Shown here: piece by piece, positions 1 through 4,368 of the stretch
Layout of the letters: every line of letters starts with the position of its first letter
How positions within the stretch are numbered: position 1 is the stretch's first letter
Assembly (NCBI GenBank): GCA_004554395.1
Contig: SFMP01000215.1
Location: 1-5,330 of the forward strand
Direction: 5' to 3'
Origin: Myxococcales bacterium
GTDB lineage: Bacteria; Myxococcota_A; Bradymonadia; UBA4248
Length of the DNA: 5,330 bases
Translations under genes and position numbers: made by a program
The notes under the pieces: generated by a model
What the model was told of the DNA's origin: nothing
What the model saw: the letters and a program-made list of their open reading frames with translations, nothing else
The model's database searches: none

Positions 1-15
1 GAAGTGCTCTTTGAA

Positions 16-99
16 TACCGAGGATCGGAATCGAACCGATACGAGGTCGCCCTCGCCAGATTTTGAGTCTGGTGCGTCTACCAGTTCCGCCACCCCGGC
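16..99 (-). tRNA. tRNA-Leu, anticodon CAA
   Basis: Read on the minus strand this folds as a class II tRNA. The acceptor stem GCCGGGG pairs with CCTCGGT (with G-U pairs), and the discriminator base is A at position 16, as expected for leucine. The anticodon stem is CCAGA/TCTGG around the loop CTCAAAA, giving anticodon CAA (positions 63-65), which decodes UUG. A long variable arm (CGAGG-GCGA-CCTCG) and a T arm (ATCGG-TTCGATT-CCGAT) follow, both typical of tRNA-Leu. The genomic bases after the discriminator are TTC, so the 3' CCA is not encoded and must be added by a nucleotidyltransferase. The gene has its own promoter just upstream and is the last unit of a run of minus-strand genes. Confidence 0.96.
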
Positions 100-111
100 T
101 GAACGTCGCGC

Positions 112-140
112 CTTATGACATATTCCGAATCCTTTGTCAA
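112..140 (-). promoter_or_regulatory. sigma70-type promoter of tRNA-Leu
   Basis: On the minus strand a perfect -35 box TTGACA (135-140) is followed after exactly 17 bases by CATAAG (112-117), a 4/6 match to the -10 consensus. The -10 box ends 12 bases before the first tRNA base, so transcription would start a few bases ahead of the mature 5' end. The bases right after the -10 box are GCGCGAC. A G+C-rich discriminator of this kind is characteristic of stringently controlled stable-RNA promoters in well-studied bacteria. Stringent control here is inference. Confidence 0.7.
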
Positions 141-142
141 TC

Positions 143-161
143 AAAAAAGCGATTTTTTCGC
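143..161 (-). terminator. weak intrinsic terminator after the ANL gene
   Basis: On the minus strand a short stem GCGA-AAAAA-TCGC (149-161) is followed directly by six T (143-148). It lies downstream of the stop codon of the acyl-CoA synthetase-like gene and immediately upstream of the tRNA promoter, so it would separate the two units. The stem has only four Watson-Crick pairs, possibly extended by G-T pairs, so efficiency is doubtful. Confidence 0.4.
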
Positions 162-274
162 CCCCGCCCACGTCTTCACCTCGGCACCGTTATCTCTATG
201 TCACGCAACAATCTCCATCCGCCATGCGCAAAGATCTAAGCATCGAACGGAAAACGCCCACCACCACCCAACGC

Positions 275-2170
275 CTAGAAATTATCATCGTAAAACGATT
301 GCAAAATATGCGCATATCGCATCTGAATGCTCATCATGCGAGGCGTCTTCGAAAGCGTGAGTATCTGCGGGTCTTCGTCGATCCGGCTCGGAACAATCGC
401 CATCTTCTGGACTGCTTCGTAGGGCGCTCGCGTTTGATTGCACGACTGCACGAGATTGAGAACGTATTCATAGACGGAAGGCGTCTGAGCGAGCACGTCG
501 AACGACGACGATGGCAACTTGAGGCGCAAAGCGAGGCTCTCCAACTCGCCGGGGTTCAAGTAGACGAGCGCCGTCAGGAATGGTTTGCCCGCGCCAAAGA
601 TAAAAACATCGTCGATGATGGCGTGCCGTTTCAGCGCATCGCGCACGGGCGATGTATCGACCACTCGACCCGTAGCGAGCTCGACGATGGCATGGGGGCG
701 CGTACACAATCCACATCGATCGTCTTCGAACACGAGATCTTGCATGTCGACAAACGGCGAAGTGACCTTCTTATGACGAACGAACAGATTCCCGTTCTTG
801 ACCTTCGATTCGATCGATTTGAGAAACGAACCTTGAGCCTTGAACTCGTGCAAATGGACGACGCCATATTCGGCAACCGTATACGCATTAAACGATCGCA
901 AATCGAGAAACTCCAATACTTCGGCGTCTTTCGATGCAAAGTGATTGCCATACGAAATGATCGCCTCGACGCCAGGGAAAAATTTTTCCTTAATCGGGCG
1001 AGTAAACGCCGTGCGGAGCAACGGATAAGACCACGACAAGACCTTATTCGTGTTGCGCGATTTGAATTTCCCAATGTTCAAGCTCAAAAACCGCCATTTA
1101 TCGCGCAATCTCCCCACGTTGGGCGTTCGAATATCGCGCATAAAGGCGCCCAAGATATGCGGGCGCAAAAAGGCATGTGTCGGTTTGAACCATTCCATGG
1201 CCTTCGCAATGCGTTCATAACCATTCTTAATGCCCCGATTCGCGCCAAGCGTCGGGCGGACGATCGAAAACGACGCCCCTGCGAGCATCGCCGCCGCCCA
1301 AGTCGCCAACATCGTCGTATGGATCGATGGAAAATCGCAAAAAACCGAAGATTCTTCGGTCAATTTCAATCCTTCCGCAATTTCCGACGCCTGCGAATCG
1401 ATTATCGCATTGTATATTTCGACACGCCGGATACTCGCATGCGTCCCCTGCGTATAGACGATGGCAACGGGAATCGCCGCCGAAGCATGCACGTTGCCCG
1501 AAAATGGATCGCACAACTCGATGGCACGCTCAAACGACGTCGTCGCCCCCTGTTCATCTTGCACACAAGGCGTAGCACTGCGATCCCGCGCCATTCCTGC
1601 GTCGTCTAAATCGTCTGAATCGTCGACATAGACGACGGCTCGAATCGGAACGACATTCTCATCGCCCATCGACGCCTGGCATTCGTCGATCCGCCCGCGC
1701 ATCGTCACGATGACGGGCGCGCGCTTGTCTTTTTCATAAGCGCGTCGCAACGCATCGACGGCATCTTTGCGCGTCCGGTCGATGGGCAAGAACACGGCAA
1801 TCGCACCGCAATACAAAATCGCCGTCCAAATCGAAAAGACATCGACAAACGGCGGCAAATCGACGACGACTTCATCGCCATCTTCTACCCCAATCGAAGC
1901 CAAATACGCCGCAAATCGACGCGCTATCGAAATGCACTGCTGCCGAGTCCGCGACAATACGCGATTCCCCCCGACGATTCGGCAACCATCGCTCGCCCGC
2001 ACGCCCGCGCCACTGCCCTCGAAACACGATACCGCCACCGACGCAAGCGACTTCCCTGCGCCAGCCAACTCGCCGTCGAAAGTTTCGAACCGTTCGAGCG
2101 TTGCAATCGGCCACGGCTTTACCCATGGCGCAGACCCAGAATTCTCACTTTTTTTTCGCTGTTTCATCAT
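275..2170 (-). CDS. divergent ANL-superfamily (long-chain acyl-CoA synthetase-like) protein
   Basis: This 631-aa cytosolic protein has the overall layout of AMP-binding long-chain acyl-CoA synthetases, which activate fatty acids with ATP and CoA. The family resemblance is clearest at the C-terminus: 'DALKRHAIIDDVFIFGAGKPFLTALV' (split here as DALKRHAIIDDV and GKPFLTALVYLNP, residues about 511-540) and the closing LT...R...Y segment (about 604-619). Other recognisable motifs are the P-loop counterpart YTQGTHASIRR (about 239-249), NAYTVAEYG for the NxYGxTE motif (428-436, Glu kept), MQD for TGD (Asp478 kept) and TRPHAIVEL for the hinge DRKKDLVKL (Arg491 kept). The phosphate loop lacks the usual Gly and Lys, and the catalytic Lys of LTPTLK appears shifted (LTLSKT). 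Activity is therefore uncertain: it may be a pseudoenzyme, a different adenylating enzyme, or a divergent synthetase. The start is chosen at the first ATG of an ATG-ATG pair, because AGGAG lies 12 bases upstream; a TTG three codons earlier would be only 3 bases from it. The N-terminal 60 residues are unassigned. It is a single-gene unit. Confidence 0.8.
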   Translation of the reverse strand: MMKQRKKSENSGSAPWVKPWPIATLERFETFDGELAGAGKSLASVAVSCFEGSGAGVRASDGCRIVGGNRVLSRTRQQCISIARRFAAYLASIGVEDGDEVVVDLPPFVDVFSIWTAILYCGAIAVFLPIDRTRKDAVDALRRAYEKDKRAPVIVTMRGRIDECQASMGDENVVPIRAVVYVDDSDDLDDAGMARDRSATPCVQDEQGATTSFERAIELCDPFSGNVHASAAIPVAIVYTQGTHASIRRVEIYNAIIDSQASEIAEGLKLTEESSVFCDFPSIHTTMLATWAAAMLAGASFSIVRPTLGANRGIKNGYERIAKAMEWFKPTHAFLRPHILGAFMRDIRTPNVGRLRDKWRFLSLNIGKFKSRNTNKVLSWSYPLLRTAFTRPIKEKFFPGVEAIISYGNHFASKDAEVLEFLDLRSFNAYTVAEYGVVHLHEFKAQGSFLKSIESKVKNGNLFVRHKKVTSPFVDMQDLVFEDDRCGLCTRPHAIVELATGRVVDTSPVRDALKRHAIIDDVFIFGAGKPFLTALVYLNPGELESLALRLKLPSSSFDVLAQTPSVYEYVLNLVQSCNQTRAPYEAVQKMAIVPSRIDEDPQILTLSKTPRMMSIQMRYAHILQSFYDDNF

Positions 2171-2182
2171 GGCGCACAAGAG

Positions 2183-2187
2183 CTCCT
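2183..2187 (-). promoter_or_regulatory. Shine-Dalgarno site deciding the ANL gene start
   Basis: AGGAG on the minus strand lies 12 bases before ATG at 2170 and 15 before a second in-frame ATG at 2167, but only 3 before an in-frame TTG at 2179. The spacing is somewhat long for the first ATG but rules out the TTG in practice. Confidence 0.55.
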
Positions 2188-2239
2188 AGCGGCGTCGACA
2201 ATGGACGTGGCACAAATCCCACGTTTCAACTATGCCTAG

Positions 2240-2268
2240 AGCATACAACAAACGGCGCCTGGCGACAA
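2240..2268 (-). promoter_or_regulatory. candidate promoter of the ANL gene
   Basis: Minus-strand TTGTCG (2263-2268) and TATGCT (2240-2245) are separated by 17 bases, each matching 4 of 6 consensus positions. The site sits between the upstream terminator and the ANL start codon, which is where a promoter is needed, and gives a leader of about 60 bases. The boxes are only moderate matches. Confidence 0.4.
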
Positions 2269-2287
2269 TTCGCACTTGCAACGGCAC

Positions 2288-2317
2288 AAAAAAAGCGCCC
2301 ACGATCGACGAGGGCGC
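2288..2317 (-). terminator. strong intrinsic terminator after the beta-barrel gene
   Basis: On the minus strand the stem GCGCCC (2312-2317) pairs with GGGCGC (2295-2300) around an 11-base loop and is followed by seven T (2288-2294). It lies about 63 bases past the stop of the barrel gene, so that gene and the ANL gene should be separate transcription units. Between the stop codon and this hairpin the transcript also carries a long U-rich tract (complement of 2351-2377). Confidence 0.85.
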
Positions 2318-2379
2318 CAGTCTTTCGTTGTCCCACCTAAAGGGGGCGGCAAACAAAAAAACAAAAAAAACAAAAAATC

Positions 2380-3246
2380 CTAGAAATTCGCGCCTACTTT
2401 GAGCCCCAAGCTCATGACTTGAGCACCAAACTCACCCTCGACGCCAAACACGAAATAATCGCCCTTGAGTTCGAGCCCCACGAAACCGCGCGACATGTGG
2501 TGCGTCACTTTGCGGAACACATCTTCGATCGAACGCCCAGTCTCATCGATCCCCAACTGCAACGGACGACTCGACGCCCACGCCGTCAGCAACGAATACC
2601 CAGCATACGGCGTAATCGACACGATCCCCCCCAATCCCCACGTATACGACGCCGCGATGTCCATGTTGACGTTGATGAGGCTCAACTGCGGCGCACCCAT
2701 GAGCGTGCCAACGTGCGCGCGTACGCTAATGTCGGGCATAAACCACCAACCCTCGGTAAACGCCCAGCGCAAACCTGCACCGACGTAAAACACCTCAGAA
2801 TTCGCCAGCCAGTTAAATACGCCCTCCACTTCGAACGAAAACGGCAAACCCTTGCGCATGTGCAACTGAACCGTCGCAAATACATCGGGCGCCGCATACT
2901 TCCCATCCGCCGACGTCGCGCCCTCGTTCTTGTTTATCGCCTTCCAATACGACGCATCCTCGGTCGAAAAACTCATCTTCGACTCGACGCCTATCTCAAA
3001 ACCCGCCTGCCCCAACGTCGACGCTGGCTGGAAGTGCATCGGCGCCAATATCGACGCATACGCCTTCGACAAATCGCGGAAGTCGTTGACGCTCTGCTCC
3101 GAGCTACAGCTACCATTCGAGCACAATCGTTCGAGCTTAAAATCCGTATTCCCAGCTAGGGCTACCCCAGTGCTCACAAAAAAGACGGCAACCATCGCTG
3201 CAAAAGACAAACAAAATCTGCAAAATGCCAAGCGTGTGTGTTTCAT
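2380..3246 (-). CDS. exported outer-membrane beta-barrel candidate
   Basis: This 288-aa protein starts with a clear Sec signal peptide: positive MKHTR, a hydrophobic core up to about residue 28, and an ALA|G cleavage site after residue 31. The mature part opens with a small two-cysteine loop (C42 and C47), which could form a disulfide. It then contains the stretch MHFQPASTLGQAGFEIGVE (about 70-90), which I recall from uncharacterised deltaproteobacterial outer-membrane proteins. From there on it alternates hydrophobic and polar residues, is rich in Gly and aromatics (for example FYVGAGLRWAF, ITPYAGYSLL, FVGLELKGDYFVFGVEG) and ends in LGLKVGANF. The terminal Phe fits the beta-signal read by the BAM complex. 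There are no helical membrane segments after the signal. The likely role is a small outer-membrane barrel, but porin, transport or structural function cannot be told. ATG at 3246 has only a weak GGGA-type ribosome site but a strong promoter 59 bases upstream. It is a monocistronic unit. Confidence 0.8.
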   Translation of the reverse strand: MKHTRLAFCRFCLSFAAMVAVFFVSTGVALAGNTDFKLERLCSNGSCSSEQSVNDFRDLSKAYASILAPMHFQPASTLGQAGFEIGVESKMSFSTEDASYWKAINKNEGATSADGKYAAPDVFATVQLHMRKGLPFSFEVEGVFNWLANSEVFYVGAGLRWAFTEGWWFMPDISVRAHVGTLMGAPQLSLINVNMDIAASYTWGLGGIVSITPYAGYSLLTAWASSRPLQLGIDETGRSIEDVFRKVTHHMSRGFVGLELKGDYFVFGVEGEFGAQVMSLGLKVGANF

Positions 3247-3304
3247 AGAATTCCCATACAGTAAAATGGTTCAGACCGGAAAAATCAGCGGCATACTGTG
3301 CGCC

Positions 3305-3333
3305 AAAATAGCACGATTCGCATAGAGCGTCAA
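3305..3333 (-). promoter_or_regulatory. sigma70-type promoter of the beta-barrel gene
   Basis: Minus-strand TTGACG (3328-3333) and TATTTT (3305-3310) are separated by exactly 17 bases. This predicts a start near 3298 and a leader of about 50 bases before the barrel gene's ATG. The box pair is almost the same as the one before the coiled-coil gene on the other strand (4260-4288). Confidence 0.7.
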
Positions 3334-3376
3334 GTTTGCCACCCACTTTATCACCAGTCGCACGCTCTCCACACAC

Positions 3377-3459
3377 GGGGGGAAGCCTCCCCCCGCGCGG
3401 CTATTGGCTCGCCAATACGCCGCTCCCCCCTCTGCGGGCGCTCACTCGCCGCGCCCGCA
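3377..3459. repeat. three GC-rich hairpins at the left edge of the palindrome region
   Basis: Three perfect inverted repeats follow each other. GGGGGGA/TCCCCCC has a 4-base loop (3377-3394), ATTGGC/GCCAAT a 2-base loop (3403-3416), and TGCGGGCGC/GCGCCCGCA a 9-base loop (3433-3459). None is followed by a T-run on either strand, so they are not simple terminators. They lie upstream of the barrel-gene promoter and lead directly into the 44-bp array. No coding sequence is credible here. Confidence 0.7.
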
Positions 3460-3490
3460 ACGCCCCAGGCTCACCCCACCTCGCCCAATC

Positions 3491-3730
3491 ACGCCCGCAG
3501 CGCGGGCGTCTCTTCCCCCCTCGCCAAATCCATAACGCCCGCCGTGGCGGGCGTCTCTTCCCCCTCGCCAAATCCATAACGCCCGCCGTGGCGGGCGTCA
3601 ATTCCCCCTCGCCAAATCCATAACGCCCGCCGTGGCGGGCGTCAATTTCCCCTCGCCAAATCCATAACGCCCGACGTGGCGGGCGTCAATTCCCCCTCGC
3701 CAAATCCATAACGCCCGCCGTGGCGGGCGT
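3491..3730. repeat. tandem array of six palindromes with 44-bp period
   Basis: The core ACGCCCGCCGTGGCGGGCGT is a near-perfect palindrome (8-9 bp stem). It occurs at 3535, 3579, 3623, 3667 (one base changed, GAC for GCC) and 3711, with a diverged first copy at 3491 (CGCAGCGCGG centre, one base shorter). Cores are joined by a 24-25 base linker that is also conserved, running from TCTTCC or CAATTCC through CCCTCGCC to AAATCCATA. Linkers differ at only a few bases: CTCTT in the first two, CAATT in the rest, one C-to-T. Because the linker is repeated as well, this is a tandem repeat rather than a CRISPR array. It resembles clustered REP/BIME-type intergenic palindromes. It sits between leftward and rightward transcription units. 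Confidence 0.9.
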
Positions 3731-3735
3731 CAATT

Positions 3736-3786
3736 CCCCCTCGCCATTTATGGAGAGGGGGTGGCCGACAGGCCGGGGGTGAGGTC
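3736..3786. repeat. two-hairpin REP-like element ending the array
   Basis: CCCCCTC (3736-3742) pairs with GAGGGGG (3755-3761), and inside it CCA pairs with TGG around TTTA after one G/A mismatch. Directly next to it GGCC-GACA-GGCC (3763-3774) forms a second small hairpin, followed by GGGGGTGAGG. Intergenic elements of the form CCCTC...GAGGG-TGGCC-GGCC-GGGTGAGG are, from general knowledge, dispersed in many copies in some bacterial genomes. Its left arm CCCCCTCGCCA is the same as the start of the array linkers, which ties the two together. Confidence 0.65.
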
Positions 3787-3838
3787 AACGCCGGGGAAAG
3801 CCACGCCCCATCGTCCGGGGATAAATTAAACCCAAATC

Positions 3839-3861
3839 TAATCCAAATCGCTTTTGGATTA
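3839..3861. repeat. AT-rich inverted repeat at the pseudogene's left edge
   Basis: TAATCCAAA (3839-3847) is the exact inverted complement of TTTGGATTA (3853-3861), with a 5-base loop TCGCT. It overlaps the point where similarity to the ATPase/nuclease remnant begins. It could mark a rearrangement junction or be fortuitous. Confidence 0.5.
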
Positions 3862-4226
3862 TATCAATGTCGATCTCGATGGCGTATATAGCAATGTGAT
3901 TGACATGATAGGTGGCAAACGCATCGAAATTGATACAAACTCTTATGACAATTCATTGACGCTACACGATACAAAATCATTGTTTTACGTTGCTTGCTCA
4001 TATCGGTTATTTGGCATACGACGGAGAAACATCGCGAGTTTTCATTCCCAATGATGAAGTGCGCACGACATTCCGTGGGGCTCTCGATGTGTGTTCACGG
4101 CCCGAATCAATGAAACCCTACCAGCGGTCTCAATAGTTCACCAAAGCCCTACTCGCCGAAGACAGTGCAACTATCTCCTGCATAGTCGAAGAAACACGCC
4201 AATATTTGACAAAGATTCTTTTTTAA
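3848..4226 (+). pseudogene. remnant of an AAA-ATPase-like/PD-(D/E)XK nuclease family gene
   Basis: The first frame (from about 3848) reads LDYINVDLDGVYSNVIDMIG and then KRIEIDTNSYDNSLTLHDTKSLF. After a one-base shift in the TTTT run at 3983-3986, the next frame continues TLLAHIGYLAYDGETSRVF, IPNDEVRTTFRGALDV and so on. It meets an in-frame TAG at 4134, then runs through FTKALLAEDSATISCIVEE to TAA at 4224. The series 'YIN-DGL...aGervevdT..f.ND...LLvHLGYLaYd...IPNeEVr..F' is the middle of the large AAA-ATPase-like plus PD-(D/E)XK family (DUF1703 type), between the ATPase and nuclease domains. Both the Walker motifs upstream and the nuclease motif downstream are absent, so this is an internal fragment with a frameshift and a nonsense codon. 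The family has many paralogues and decayed copies in several bacterial groups. No start codon or ribosome site is credible. The assignment rests on remembered family motifs. Confidence 0.75.
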
Positions 4227-4259
4227 TGTGGTAGCCCTGACCCTGCTGGCGATTGGCGG

Positions 4260-4288
4260 TTGACTATGCTGTCGCGTCCATATATTTT
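4260..4288 (+). promoter_or_regulatory. sigma70-type promoter of the coiled-coil gene
   Basis: TTGACT (4260-4265) and TATTTT (4283-4288) are separated by 17 bases; an overlapping TATATT at 4281 would give a 15-base spacer. The predicted start near 4295 gives a leader of about 74 bases before the ATG at 4369. I see no clear operator or riboswitch in that leader. Confidence 0.6.
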
Positions 4289-4368
4289 ATGTCGTTCAAT
4301 ATCAGAATGGCGCCATTTCGGTTGCGGATCGATGAGACATTTGGCTAGGCGATTGATGGGGAGGATTT

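Noticed and set aside
134..1609. A 491-codon open frame on the plus strand opposite the ANL gene
   Set aside because: It is extremely Arg-rich, has no domain I recognise and no ribosome site. It is the antisense shadow of the ANL gene, whose minus-strand reading carries clear family motifs.
2419..3159. A 246-codon plus-strand frame opposite the beta-barrel gene
   Set aside because: It is Arg-rich, with no ribosome site or known motif. The minus-strand protein has a signal peptide, promoter and terminator.
3298..3623. Small proteins rich in Ser/Pro/Ala/Gly read through the palindrome array
   Set aside because: The 44-bp period is not a multiple of three, so the frame rotates with each unit. 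The peptides are by-products of the repeat.
3491..3730. CRISPR array
   Set aside because: The period is regular, but the linkers between palindromes are almost identical instead of unique spacers, and no cas gene is in the window.
3854..4054. A functional 66-residue protein starting at TTG
   Set aside because: The sequence matches the middle of a larger family and continues in another frame after a one-base shift. There is no ribosome site before the TTG, so it is part of a pseudogene.
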